The notes: generated by a model not told the origin, from the letters alone. A DNA stretch of 64,000 nucleotides from Bacteroidales bacterium UBA7258 (GCA_002472565.1 DKSK01000020.1:1-64000); one strand, 5' to 3'. Counted from the stretch's first letter, positions 44,239 to 53,225 are shown. Program-made: numbers and translations.

Positions 44239-45042
44239 CTATTTGAACAGATGACGGAAGTGTTTGCCCAGTTCGTGATGGACCTGATCGAAGGGAGGTA
44301 ATTCTGCGATCTGGTCCTTCATGGAACTCTCCCATCTGGACTTGAAAACGTTAATCTTCCCGTCAAGTTTCTCCTGCAGGGAATCCGGGTTAAGGCCTTT
44401 GTGTCGGGCTTTCGCCTCGAACTCAATTCGGTGATCGGTCATTTCCATGCCTTCTATTTCCGACAGATACCATAGGTCATAGTAATCACGCGGCTGGGTT
44501 CTGGAAAGAAGCGACCGCATCTTCTCCGTCATCACCTCATCCAAAGAATAACATTGGACCGAACAGTCTTCTTGGTCGGAATAGGAGTCAAACATTGGTC
44601 TTTTCTCCACCTTGAAGCAAAGTAATTCCGTCCGGGAGATGTCTACCTTGACACGCTTGTTGGCACCTGTCCCTCCGAGAGGACCAACATAGGAGATATA
44701 GAAGTTGATGTTTCCCGTTTCGTGGATGCCGAAATCCTCCATGGAGAGCGGAATGTTGGCTTCTTCTCGAACATATAGGAACACTTCCTTGAAAGCATTT
44801 TGGATTTCCTCATTGGAAAGACGATCATCAACCAAGGTGAAATCAAGGTCCTCGGAATAGCGGTAGTCCTTGAAGTAGAATTTTTTAAGGACCGTGCCGC
44901 CTTTGAAGGCTAAAGCTTGGGACAAGGCTTCATTATTGGCTACGCCTGTGAGAATCCATGTAAGGATATAATCCTTTTCTATCTGGGTGTCCCTCACTTT
45001 TTCCTTGTTCGCTTTCTTCTGAATTTCTGCCGGACGTATCAT
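44239..45042 (-). CDS. abiEii: AbiEii-type nucleotidyltransferase toxin
   Basis: 267 residues with the AbiEii/AbiGii fold: AFKGGTVLKKFYF and RYSEDLDFTL carry the GG and D-x-D nucleotidyltransferase motifs; TEKMRSLLSRTQPRDYYDLWYL is the downstream family signature. In type IV AbiE systems this enzyme causes reversible growth arrest that aborts phage infection. It follows the antitoxin gene by 4 bases. Confidence 0.92.
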   Translation of the reverse strand: MIRPAEIQKKANKEKVRDTQIEKDYILTWILTGVANNEALSQALAFKGGTVLKKFYFKDYRYSEDLDFTLVDDRLSNEEIQNAFKEVFLYVREEANIPLSMEDFGIHETGNINFYISYVGPLGGTGANKRVKVDISRTELLCFKVEKRPMFDSYSDQEDCSVQCYSLDEVMTEKMRSLLSRTQPRDYYDLWYLSEIEGMEMTDHRIEFEAKARHKGLNPDSLQEKLDGKINVFKSRWESSMKDQIAELPPFDQVHHELGKHFRHLFK

Positions 45043-45046
45043 GATA

Positions 45047-45871
45047 TCAGTTGTTTATTGCGTTGATAATTGTTTCGAGCTCAACATTCTGCCGGATACT
45101 CCACTTGGTGGAAATCTTTCCCTCATTTGGGACTTCCGTGTCCAATGGTGACACCGTCGCGCTGCGTAGGCTGCGAAGTTCTTCTATGATATTCGTGCTG
45201 ATCTCCAGTTTATCCAGCAAGAATCCAAGTCTTTTGATGACAACCTGGCTGTCAAATTGTTTTGCGTAAGCAAGCAGTTTTCCATAGTCCAGTTTTTCCC
45301 TTGCCGTCCAAAGCGCTTTCGCCACCTCAACGATGCCTCCGGCATAAGCCGGCATATACAAGCAGTCAATCATCGTTTTTTCCAAATCGGAGCAGGATAC
45401 TTTGTTGTATGAATCTATCCATACTTTCCTCATCCCGAAAAAATGCTTGGGGTTGTGGTAAATGAACTGGAATTCAACTCCTTTCAGTATAATGGTCTCC
45501 GTTTTATGACGCTCACGGACGATCTGTTCTTTCAGTGACGGCTGGGTAATAAGGCCGTGAATCTGAAGGGCTGAATAGTAGGCTATATAGTGTTTGCCTC
45601 CAGCTAGTGGTTCGGCCATCAAATGCCAGTCTGGAAGATAGTCTTCCGCCTCTTGGTCAAAAGGAACCGTCCAATAAACTTTCCTGGAAATCTTAATCAA
45701 CAGCCCCTTGTCCAACATTCGCTTCAACATGAAACGCACCGCCTCTTCCGATTTGTCTGGAAAGGCAGCGTATGCCTCTTCAATGGTAAACCATTGCTTT
45801 CCCTCTTCAGCCAGGAGTCCTAGCAGGGCGCTTTCGGAAGAAGAAACCGTTTTATTATATTTTGTCTCCAT
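45047..45871 (-). CDS. abiEi: AbiEi-type antitoxin / transcriptional regulator
   Basis: 274 residues. The N-terminal winged helix (WFTIEEAYAAFPDKSEEAVRFMLKRMLDKGLL) binds DNA; the C-terminal antitoxin domain follows (GKHYIAYYSALQIHGLI, KTMIDCLYMPAYAGGIVEVAKAL). It represses its own operon and counters AbiEii. First gene, with a full promoter 23 bases upstream of its ATG. Confidence 0.9.
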   Translation of the reverse strand: METKYNKTVSSSESALLGLLAEEGKQWFTIEEAYAAFPDKSEEAVRFMLKRMLDKGLLIKISRKVYWTVPFDQEAEDYLPDWHLMAEPLAGGKHYIAYYSALQIHGLITQPSLKEQIVRERHKTETIILKGVEFQFIYHNPKHFFGMRKVWIDSYNKVSCSDLEKTMIDCLYMPAYAGGIVEVAKALWTAREKLDYGKLLAYAKQFDSQVVIKRLGFLLDKLEISTNIIEELRSLRSATVSPLDTEVPNEGKISTKWSIRQNVELETIINAINN

Positions 45872-45893
45872 TCGGTTTGTATATCACTAACCG

Positions 45894-45925
45894 CAAAGGT
45901 ACAAAATATATTTCTTTAGTCCAAA
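45894..45925 (-). promoter_or_regulatory. AbiE operon promoter
   Basis: On the minus strand TTTG (45922-45925), 20 bases, TACCTTTG (45894-45901). Both boxes are perfect. Confidence 0.82.
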
Positions 45926-46329
45926 GCATCCACAAGATTTTGCTTCCGATAAAGTATATAATGCCTGTCAGTATTATGGAAAAGTGACAAGATTTATAAT
46001 AATTTGGGGCCTCTCCGTGGTTAATACATCAGAACGAATGTAAAGAACGCATCGGGACAGCTATTACATTCGATTGCATGTTACTATATCTTCTATAATT
46101 TGCCATATCTACCCGAAATAGGACACTTATGGCAAATTATGAGGCTTACTTTTGTGCGCATAATAATCAATAATTGATTATCCTTGTGACAAAACTAAGA
46201 AATACGATTGTCACTGAACCAAGTTGAAAAAGGCGTTGTAAGTTCTTTTTGAGGTAGTTTATGTGGTAGTTTTTGAGGTAGTACCACAAACTTTTCACAA
46301 GTTGACGTTGAGAACACAACTGATTAATA
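45926..46329. other. AT-rich gap with tandem 12-bp repeats
   Basis: No gene seen. At 46251-46282 three GwGGTAGT units (46251, 46263, 46275) repeat at 12-bp spacing, 48-79 bases past the integrase stop codon. They may be recombinase binding sites or a scar of another element. The rest shows only AT-rich sequence. Confidence 0.45.
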
Positions 46330-47664
46330 TTATTCCAGTTTCAGGATGACCTCCTTGGCCATCTCCTCGTCAATGTCGCGGTAACGGCTGAAGGCGCGGG
46401 AGTTCTCGACGTGGCCGGAGATCTTAGCGATAAGATTGGGATCCTTGACTTCCTTATACAGGTTACCGACGAGGACGCGACGAGCCATGTGGGAGGAGGC
46501 GACTTCCCAGATGGGATGCTTTTCCTCCTCGCGGGTGATGGTGTTCAGTGTGGTGACGACGCGGTCGATGCCAGCGAGTTTGATCATCTTCTTGATGTCA
46601 CGGTTGTAGTCCTGCTCACAAATAAAAGGAAGAAGACGCCCGTCGGGCTGGTCCTTGTAGCGCTCCAGGATTTCCAATGCGGTGGGCGAGAGTGGGACCC
46701 GGACAGTATAGGGACGGCCTTCCTTGGTCTTACGAGGAACGTACTCGATGGCGCCGTTGATGATGTTGGCCTTGGTCATTTTCATCAGGTCGCCGACACG
46801 GCATCCGATGAAGCATTGGAAGACGAAGATGTCACGCTGGACATCCAGACCGGGGTTGTCCGGGAACTTCGCCTGGTATAGTTGGTTCCGCTCTTCCTTA
46901 GTGAGATAGAAGGGAGTGCCATAGATGGCCGTGCCGATGACGTAATCATCGTAGGGGTCACGGTTCATGTAGCCTCTCTTGATCGACCAGCGGACGAAAG
47001 TGTGGAGACGGGACATCGTGCCGATAATGGAATTCTGGCCGCGTTGCTTCGGGAACCGACACTCCGGGACAGACTTGTAGGCTTTCTTATAGAGGGGATC
47101 CTTGATGCAGGGCTTTCCGTCCTTTCCTTCCACAACGAACTTGTGTTCATTCTCCAGGAACTTCGAGAACTTCCGGAGCAGATCCGAGGATAGCGTGGCG
47201 AAGCTCACCTCCTGGGCGCTGTATATTGCGAAGCGCTTCAGGGCACGGATAATAACATTGTAATGTCGGATCCGGGAGAGTGATATCTTCTGGATGGACA
47301 CGAAATGCTCGAATGTGTCGAAGAATTCTTTCTGCAGGTCATTCTTCTCCTCTGTAGGTTCATCCTCCTCAGATGCGTCCACGGCAGGGAGATCCAGGCT
47401 TTCGACGGTCCTATCAAGCAACTTCTCCGCAACCCATTTGTTGGGTAGGGGGACCTTTCCGGATCCCGCTGCGACAAAGGCATCGAGCAGGAACCTGGAT
47501 ATCGCATCCAATTCGGAATTCAAGTTCTGGAGTTCCTGGATTTCCTTCCGCTTCTCTTCGGTCATCATACGGACCTTGGGAATCACGAACCTTTGCCGGT
47601 CCTGATCCCAGTCGTCAGAATGTCCGTATAGGTTCGTTTTCCCCCCTCTGATTGAACCTTCCAT
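46330..47664 (-). CDS. Tyrosine-type site-specific integrase
   Basis: 444 residues. The N-terminal and core-binding (SAM-like) region runs to ~230 (KEFFDTFEHFVSIQKISLSR). The catalytic domain has Arg in GCRVGDLM (~288), His-x-x-Arg in SSHMARRVLVG (~392), SGH, and the nucleophile Tyr in AFSRYRDID (~430). It belongs to the Bacteroidetes phage-integrase group used by mobilisable elements. It is encoded at the right edge with its start ~115 bases from the 27-bp repeat, whose copy overlaps the upstream promoter region, suggesting control by its own binding. Confidence 0.94.
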   Translation of the reverse strand: MEGSIRGGKTNLYGHSDDWDQDRQRFVIPKVRMMTEEKRKEIQELQNLNSELDAISRFLLDAFVAAGSGKVPLPNKWVAEKLLDRTVESLDLPAVDASEEDEPTEEKNDLQKEFFDTFEHFVSIQKISLSRIRHYNVIIRALKRFAIYSAQEVSFATLSSDLLRKFSKFLENEHKFVVEGKDGKPCIKDPLYKKAYKSVPECRFPKQRGQNSIIGTMSRLHTFVRWSIKRGYMNRDPYDDYVIGTAIYGTPFYLTKEERNQLYQAKFPDNPGLDVQRDIFVFQCFIGCRVGDLMKMTKANIINGAIEYVPRKTKEGRPYTVRVPLSPTALEILERYKDQPDGRLLPFICEQDYNRDIKKMIKLAGIDRVVTTLNTITREEEKHPIWEVASSHMARRVLVGNLYKEVKDPNLIAKISGHVENSRAFSRYRDIDEEMAKEVILKLE

Positions 47665-47765
47665 GGAAAAATCTGACCAAAATCTCCTGTTTTCCCGTTG
47701 TTTTGTCCTTCTTACTGGACAGTGAATATTCGATAGTCGCTATAAATCAGCCATTTAGCTCGCCA

Positions 47766-47773
47766 CAAAGGTA
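47766..47773 (-). promoter_or_regulatory. Candidate -7 box of the integrase gene
   Basis: TACCTTTG on the minus strand. No TTTG at the expected -33 position; the 27-bp terminal repeat occupies that place, so integrase binding could change its own expression. Confidence 0.5.
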
Positions 47774-47777
47774 ATAA

Positions 47778-47804
47778 ATTTTTGGCGACATTTTGGCGAC
47801 TTAG
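47778..47804. repeat. 27-bp terminal direct repeat, right copy
   Basis: Perfect match to 31172-31198, same orientation, 16.6 kb apart. Confidence 0.88.
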
Positions 47805-47943
47805 CTGAAAATTATTGATTTCTCGTGGTCCTGTACTAGAATCGAAACAGGCTCAAAATCATATACAACTTATTGATAATCAATCTATAATAAGCTGTCG
47901 CCAATGTCAAATCCGTTCAACCCATTTCAGACCCTTTCATCTC

Positions 47944-47962
47944 TTCGATTCCCGCCCGGGGC
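47944..47962. repeat. Probable attachment core, right copy
   Basis: TTCGATTCCCGCCCGGGGC, 17 of 19 bases as at 31098-31116. It lies 49 bases past the stop codon of the Ntn hydrolase gene. The remaining bases up to that gene hold a GGGTCCCAC direct repeat (47984 and 47996). Confidence 0.5.
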
Positions 47963-48011
47963 GGAACCGGCTGATTCCACGCAGGGTCCCACACCGGGTC
48001 CCACGCAAGGT

Positions 48012-49037
48012 TTAGTTCTGCATGAGGATGTCTTGCTGGGCTTTGAGCGGGAAGGTCAGGAGTTGGGAGCTCTGGAGATTCTCTTTATGCATGTCTACCG
48101 CGGTTATGCGGCTGTTGTCGTAGGTCCTGTAGTAATATATCCCCTTGTCGGTATTCACGCAAGATGAGTATATCGTGATTTCATATTCTTCTCCCAGGCG
48201 GCAGCAGCCCCGCTGTTGTTCCACGGAACCGAGGATATGAAAGAACTGGCTGACACTGGATGCCTCGTCCCCGGAGCAGACTGAGTTTAGTTTAGTGAAG
48301 GTAGCGCGAACGAAGCGCGATGAGCTCGAAAGGTCCCCCGGCAGTCCGATTCCGCCCATACCGCGACTATATTCATCGAGTTCAAGTCCATCCGCGAAAG
48401 TGACCGGATGAGACGATGGGCTAACGCTGCGATAATTGTTGAGATTGAAAAGTTGGATGTCGAAAGTCGGGTTGTTGGTCATGACTCCAACCGGATTGTC
48501 ATAGATTTTAAGGCCGTCACGCAGGGACTCCACAACGATACTCTCGTTTCTGTCGCTGATCATCCAGTGAAGCGGCTGCAGCGGCAGCTGAGAGCTAAAG
48601 TTCTCGTTCAGCAGATTGATCTTCTCGAGCAATTCTCTTGCTTGAGAGACACTTGCGCATTGGCTCAATATCCATGGAATGAATTCAAAAGGAGTTATGT
48701 TGTCTTTTCCCTTTTTCATTTCCGGGAAATATGCATTTTTCGGGAAATTGAGTCCCGCCATGCTGAGGCCTTTTTCATTCGTTGCATCGAAAAAAAGCGG
48801 ATAGTCGTTTACCACGGCAGCCATGCCGATCATCGCATAATGAGAGGAAAGTTCTTTTTGATGTCTGAATTTGAACACGTATTCCCGAGGCGCTATGACG
48901 ACCATTTCGCCATAAGAGCGCTCGAGGTCCAGATTGCGCCCGAAATAATGGTCTTTTGAAGTGAAGCTGACGACGGTGCAGGCAAAGGCCACGTCAAAAA
49001 TCATCAAAAAGAAGATGATAGAGATTAACTTTTTCAT
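48012..49037 (-). CDS. Choloylglycine hydrolase-family (BSH/PVA-like) amidase
   Basis: 341 residues. The signal peptide ends at FDVAFA and leaves Cys20 as the new N-terminus, the nucleophile of this Ntn-hydrolase family (CTVVSF). Further family positions: GRNLDLE (Arg and Asp), SMAGLNFPKNAYF, MTNNPTFDIQL (Asn), and the Arg in SSSSRFVRATF. It cleaves amide bonds, for example in conjugated bile acids or penicillin V; the two cannot be separated safely. Periplasmic location is as in other Bacteroidales members. Not part of either PUL operon: a terminator separates it from the one upstream. Confidence 0.88.
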   Translation of the reverse strand: MKKLISIIFFLMIFDVAFACTVVSFTSKDHYFGRNLDLERSYGEMVVIAPREYVFKFRHQKELSSHYAMIGMAAVVNDYPLFFDATNEKGLSMAGLNFPKNAYFPEMKKGKDNITPFEFIPWILSQCASVSQARELLEKINLLNENFSSQLPLQPLHWMISDRNESIVVESLRDGLKIYDNPVGVMTNNPTFDIQLFNLNNYRSVSPSSHPVTFADGLELDEYSRGMGGIGLPGDLSSSSRFVRATFTKLNSVCSGDEASSVSQFFHILGSVEQQRGCCRLGEEYEITIYSSCVNTDKGIYYYRTYDNSRITAVDMHKENLQSSQLLTFPLKAQQDILMQN

Positions 49038-49063
49038 ATCGTATATAAAGTTGAATAAAAGAA

Positions 49064-49108
49064 AGACTCTCCCCCTTGTCGCTAATATAGCAACAATTTG
49101 GAGAGTCT
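49064..49108 (-). terminator. Terminator of the second PUL operon
   Basis: AGACTCTCC (49064-49072) pairs perfectly with GGAGAGTCT (49100-49108); a second small stem lies inside. On the minus strand TTTCTTTTATTC follows. It ends the nine-gene transcript. Confidence 0.82.
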
Positions 49109-49173
49109 GAAAAGATTATGTTGTTTTGTCGGCACCCGGGGTGCGGGAGACAGGACGGCAGGGCGGAGGGGAG

Positions 49174-51483
49174 CTAGCGGTATTTTTGGACGCGGGAGTC
49201 CTTGATGACGCCTTTCCAATTGAGGCCGAAGGCGAAGTCATAAGAGTTGCCGTCGGCATCGACATATGGTTCCATGTCGCGAGGCACGTCCTCGTTCTGA
49301 GCCTCTACGGTCTCCATATTCTTAGGAAGCTGCATCGGCAGAAGAGCGGACGGCTCAAAAGCACCGGAAATCACGTCAAGCACCGCCTGGCTCTGAACTC
49401 CGAATGAGAGCAGAATGGCATCGCAACAAGGCTCGATCTCGGCTGGGACGAAAGGCCTGGACACGCTGACCACTGCAATCACAGGTTTGTCTCCCATTAC
49501 CTTACGGAGATTCATGACCAGTTCGAGATCCTTTGCATTGGCAGTTTTAACAGTCTTCCCGCGGTAAGACCGGTTGGTAAAATTCTCTTTCGGGTCACCT
49601 CCGGCTACGGAGACCGCACGAGCGGTAGAAGCCGTATAGTCCCTGTACTGCAAGGAGATAGGCAAATAACCATTTCCACCCTTCTCGCGGTCTGCGACGC
49701 TGTATCCGTTACCGGAAGAAGGCTCGGATATGGCGGCCAGCGCAAAATCAGCCTCGGAAGGATTTTCGGTGATATCGAAATACTTCGCGACTATGGCCGT
49801 ATCAATCAGATAGCCCATGTGGCCTTCTCCGCTGACGCCTCCGAAGAAGCCGGCCTGAGCCGGGAAATACCGCTGCGGGACATAGACCTTGGCTCGGCCG
49901 GACCTCGGGAGCACTGCCCCATGATTCTTGAGCATGACGACGGACTTCTGCTGGGCAAAATAGCCTTCCTCCATGAACTCAGGACGGCCGACGACCTTGG
50001 CCGACTCCTCCGGATCGAGATAAGGATTTTCGAAGAGACCGGCGCGGAAAATATTGAGCAGCAGGCGCTTTGCCGACTGACGGAAACGAGTGTCAGCGCT
50101 GTCTGCTCCAAACTCCTCGGCGAACATCTTGTAGGCCTCGAGCACTGGACCCTTGTCGTTGTTACCTCCGAACTGGTCGACTCCGGCCTTGATTACATCA
50201 AAATGGCGCTCGGCCACGGTCCGGGTCTCCTCACCCCAGCACTTGCCGGTGAAGCTCTCGACGGCGGTATTGTCGGCAGTGATCATCCAATCCGTGCAGA
50301 CTACCCCCTCGAAGCCATACTTTCCGCGCAAGAGGTCGGAGATGATGTAATGGCTATAGGAATTGCCGACATTTTTTCCACTCGGGTCGACACCATATGA
50401 GATTGTGTAATACGGCATGACGGCAGAGGCGGATTTAGTCGGTCCGGAAAGAGCCATGGCGCCTTCTGTAAAAGCCTTCAGATGGGTCTCGAAAGCCCCG
50501 CCTGGATAGACTGCATACTTGCCGTAACAATAGTGGGCGTCGCGTCCACCCTCCTCAGGACCTCCGCTCGGCCAATGTTTTATCATCGCGTTGACACTCA
50601 GTCTTCCCCAGCCGTCCTTTGCCCACGGGGTGGTCTGGAAGCCGTCGCAATAGGCCCTCGCCATGTCTGCGTCAAGGTCAGGATCCTCTCCGAAGGTGCC
50701 GTTGAAACGCACCCAGCGCGGCTCGGTGGCGAGGTCGATTTGAGGAGAAAGAGCGGTAGCTATTCCAAGAGCGCGATACTCCCGCGAAGCCACCTCTCCG
50801 AAACGCTCCACAATTGACGGGTCAAAGGTCGCGGCGAGGCCGAGATGAGAAGGCCAAAGAGAAATCTCTCCGCCCGCTCCCCTGTTGAATTCCGCCGTAG
50901 CCTTGGTCTCATTGCGCGGATCAGAGCTGTTGTTTGCCGGGATTCCGTGCCCGAGACCCTCCACAAAGGCCTGGACATTATTGTTCCAGCGTGCGGCCAC
51001 CCTGGCGTTCGGCACGGTGGTCACGAGCACATGGCGGAGATTGTCCTCACTGAGGAACTTCTTCTGCTGATCAGTGAGAGCCGCGGTGTCAGCCCCGCTC
51101 TCCTCAAAGGACTTTCCTCCGTAGGTGGACCCCCCGAGAAAACCGGAAGACTTGCCCGGAATTGACTGGTGGGCGCTGTAGAGCATGAGGCCGGCGATTT
51201 CGTCAATCGAAAGTTTAGACGCCAAGTCCTCCGCCCTCTTCTCGTAAGGTTGTCTCCAGTCCTCGTATACATCGAGTTTTCCGTCCCGGCTCAGGTCCTT
51301 GAAGGCGTAGCCGTTGACTGTGAGGAGCTTGACCCCGGAAGCGGGAGAATAGCCGAGGGTGTCGCCACCCTTCTGGACGACTAGATTCCAGCCTTGCATA
51401 GGGGTCTCAGACCACTTGGGGCCGCAGGCGCAGCTCATGGCGGAGAGGGCTGCAAGAGAAAGGATAAGTTTATATTTTTCCAT
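49174..51483 (-). CDS. GH3 family glycosidase, lipoprotein
   Basis: 769 residues from ATG 51483; a GTG 12 codons upstream is possible but spoils the signal. Signal MEKYKLILSLAALSAMSCAC suggests a lipid anchor. The GH3 barrel shows KHWPSGGPEEGGRDAHY and the nucleophile Asp in FEGVVCTDWMIT; the C-terminal domain carries KSVVMLKNHGAVLP and ends in YDFAFGLNWKG. It is more divergent than the first-PUL GH3 (exo-1,3/1,4-glucosidase-like subgroup). As last gene of the likely apiose operon it may remove glucose or xylose from apiose-bearing chains or glycosides. Confidence 0.88.
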   Translation of the reverse strand: MEKYKLILSLAALSAMSCACGPKWSETPMQGWNLVVQKGGDTLGYSPASGVKLLTVNGYAFKDLSRDGKLDVYEDWRQPYEKRAEDLASKLSIDEIAGLMLYSAHQSIPGKSSGFLGGSTYGGKSFEESGADTAALTDQQKKFLSEDNLRHVLVTTVPNARVAARWNNNVQAFVEGLGHGIPANNSSDPRNETKATAEFNRGAGGEISLWPSHLGLAATFDPSIVERFGEVASREYRALGIATALSPQIDLATEPRWVRFNGTFGEDPDLDADMARAYCDGFQTTPWAKDGWGRLSVNAMIKHWPSGGPEEGGRDAHYCYGKYAVYPGGAFETHLKAFTEGAMALSGPTKSASAVMPYYTISYGVDPSGKNVGNSYSHYIISDLLRGKYGFEGVVCTDWMITADNTAVESFTGKCWGEETRTVAERHFDVIKAGVDQFGGNNDKGPVLEAYKMFAEEFGADSADTRFRQSAKRLLLNIFRAGLFENPYLDPEESAKVVGRPEFMEEGYFAQQKSVVMLKNHGAVLPRSGRAKVYVPQRYFPAQAGFFGGVSGEGHMGYLIDTAIVAKYFDITENPSEADFALAAISEPSSGNGYSVADREKGGNGYLPISLQYRDYTASTARAVSVAGGDPKENFTNRSYRGKTVKTANAKDLELVMNLRKVMGDKPVIAVVSVSRPFVPAEIEPCCDAILLSFGVQSQAVLDVISGAFEPSALLPMQLPKNMETVEAQNEDVPRDMEPYVDADGNSYDFAFGLNWKGVIKDSRVQKYR

Positions 51484-51506
51484 ATTTATGTGGTTAGATT
51501 TCCTTG

Positions 51507-51578
51507 ACGGAGATTTCACAAGATAAAGAAAATTCTCCGTAAATAAAGCGGCGGAACCCGAAAACTGAGCCCCGCCGC
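51507..51578 (-). promoter_or_regulatory. Two hairpins between DUF1593 and GH3 genes
   Basis: GCGGCGG/CCGCCGC (51548-51554, 51572-51578) followed by TTTATTTA on the minus strand, then ACGGAGA/TCTCCGT (51507-51513, 51534-51540). An in-operon partial terminator or mRNA-end stabiliser that would set GH3 expression apart from the upstream genes. Confidence 0.5.
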
Positions 51579-51600
51579 GACTAACAGCAATAAACTTAGC

Positions 51601-53205
51601 TTATTTGACAGTTACGACTGTCCTAAGATATTTCGTCAAAGGATTCTTTCCATTATCGGTGACCCTCGCAACTACATGGATGGTCTGGCCGGGAGCCGCG
51701 TCGGCAGGAACAGTCAGAGAAGCCTCCAACTTGCCTCCGTCAAAGGTAAAGGCTCGAGGATCAGCCACGGCCTTTCCGTCGGCTTTGACTCCAGTGAGAG
51801 AAGCCTTGCCCTTATAGGAACCGACTGCCCATACGTGCCAGTCTACTGTGAGAGCGTTCCCGTCAGGATCCTTCGCGTCCAGCTTTATCCGGACAGTCTT
51901 TCCCGCTTTAGCGGAGAGCTCAAGCGGTCCGGCAAGGACGGGATAATGATTGGCCGCGGAATAGTCCTGGGTCACAGACCACAGAAGCCTTGCGGCATAT
52001 GCGTTCTGAGCCTCCGGGAGGAAATCAGGGAAGACCGTGTCCGCCTGGAACATCTGTCTCCTGAGTTCTTTCATGGTATCTCCGCCTTCGGCCTGCGGCA
52101 TCTCGCGATGCCTTCCGCCCCAGCCGCCCCAGGTCTCGTCCTGCCATGCACGCAGACCGTTTCCGATCATGTTCGTGTAGCAGCCGTCGTCTCCTTCTGC
52201 GAGGAACTGCCCCTTTGGCTGGAGAGCGGACCAGACGAAATAGCCCATCTCCTGAAGTTCTTCCCTGGTCTTGTCCGGAATTCCGAAGTAGTCAAAAGCG
52301 TCAAAGCCCTTCGATATGTGCTTACCATCGCCCCACACATAGACTCTGGCGCCGATAGGACCTTTGCTGGTCACGTTGTCGGCCATCCATTTCGCGGAGT
52401 AGTAAACGGAATCTTCAGGATTACGCAGACGTCTCTGAGAATTGTAGGCAAGGCCGAGGCCGCCGCCCATAACGTTCATACGGTGGATACCCGGCCAATG
52501 GGGATGAATGTAATCTTTATAGGTATCGTCCTGCTCGCCTGACATGCAGAGGACGACGCGGGAGTTGATTACGTTCACGAGGGAATCCCAGGCAGGAGTA
52601 CCCTTATAGGTGTCCTCGATGGATTTGAGGGCCCTTGCGATAGAACTTGTACCTCCCCACGCCTGAAGGAAGAGCTCTCCCGGCTTGTCGGCAAGTATGC
52701 GGTCGCGGATGAGATTTGAGCCTTCGGTGTCATGGTCCATCTCGCCTTCGAAGTCGATGTTGCCGACTACCGAGATGCTCTTCAGATAGGAAGGATCAGG
52801 ATAGGAAGGATCATGGACTTTCAGGTTAGGATAGCACTCCTGGTAGGCATCGAGGATACGATTGATAAAATTTACGGAGTCGGCTTCCCAACGGTAAGAC
52901 TCCATAGGGCCATGATTGAAGCCCGGACGGTCGTACTCGCGGCCTGGATGGAAATATTTCGTTCCCTTTCCATCACCGGACCAGTGGAACTGGCTGCTCG
53001 TCTCCACAAGGCCCTCAATGTCGAAGTCGGTGGAATGCAGGATGAAACGGACCATGGAGTTGTTGTCGTCGAGCTCAGGATCGCAGGTCACTATGGTCCT
53101 GGGCTTGGGCTGAGGAGTCTGGGACACCTCGGCCTTCGGCTGGCAGGCCCCCATGAGCAGACCCGCGGCCGCAGATGAAGCCAATATGGCGATAATCGTT
53201 TTCAT
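51601..53205 (-). CDS. DUF1593 lipoprotein, nucleoside-hydrolase-like fold
   Basis: 534 residues; lipobox LLMGAC anchors Cys21. Residues ~37-350 match DUF1593, related to inosine/uridine-preferring nucleoside hydrolases: VTCDPELDDNNSMVRFI (39-55) keeps the DPxxDD calcium-binding core, and LFLQAWGGTSSIARAL resembles the glycine-rich strand of that fold. The C-terminal ~90 residues are Ig-like (DPDGNALTVDWHVW, AAPGQTIHVVARV). Nucleoside hydrolases cleave furanosides; apiose is a furanose and this gene sits in an apiose-type operon, so an apiofuranosidase role is worth testing. This is inference; no activity for the family is known to me. Confidence 0.82.
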   Translation of the reverse strand: MKTIIAILASSAAAGLLMGACQPKAEVSQTPQPKPRTIVTCDPELDDNNSMVRFILHSTDFDIEGLVETSSQFHWSGDGKGTKYFHPGREYDRPGFNHGPMESYRWEADSVNFINRILDAYQECYPNLKVHDPSYPDPSYLKSISVVGNIDFEGEMDHDTEGSNLIRDRILADKPGELFLQAWGGTSSIARALKSIEDTYKGTPAWDSLVNVINSRVVLCMSGEQDDTYKDYIHPHWPGIHRMNVMGGGLGLAYNSQRRLRNPEDSVYYSAKWMADNVTSKGPIGARVYVWGDGKHISKGFDAFDYFGIPDKTREELQEMGYFVWSALQPKGQFLAEGDDGCYTNMIGNGLRAWQDETWGGWGGRHREMPQAEGGDTMKELRRQMFQADTVFPDFLPEAQNAYAARLLWSVTQDYSAANHYPVLAGPLELSAKAGKTVRIKLDAKDPDGNALTVDWHVWAVGSYKGKASLTGVKADGKAVADPRAFTFDGGKLEASLTVPADAAPGQTIHVVARVTDNGKNPLTKYLRTVVTVK

Positions 53206-53225
53206 TCAGTAAAGATAGGTAATTT

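Larger units (their letters stand above)
31098..47962. mobile_element. Integrative mobilisable element, ~16.9 kb
   Basis: Bounded by a 19-bp near-repeat (31098-31116 and 47944-47962, 17 of 19 identical) and, inside it, a perfect 27-bp direct repeat (31172-31198 and 47778-47804). Cargo in order: DUF3791 protein, deoxyribosyltransferase-like protein, DUF5677-like protein, methyltransferase, PLD-helicase, relaxase, MobC, split ATPase, replication-like and excisionase-like proteins, 2-TM protein, AbiEii, AbiEi, integrase at the right edge. The defence block is visibly AT-richer than the flanking PULs. It has no conjugation machinery, so transfer would need a helper element. Confidence 0.82.
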
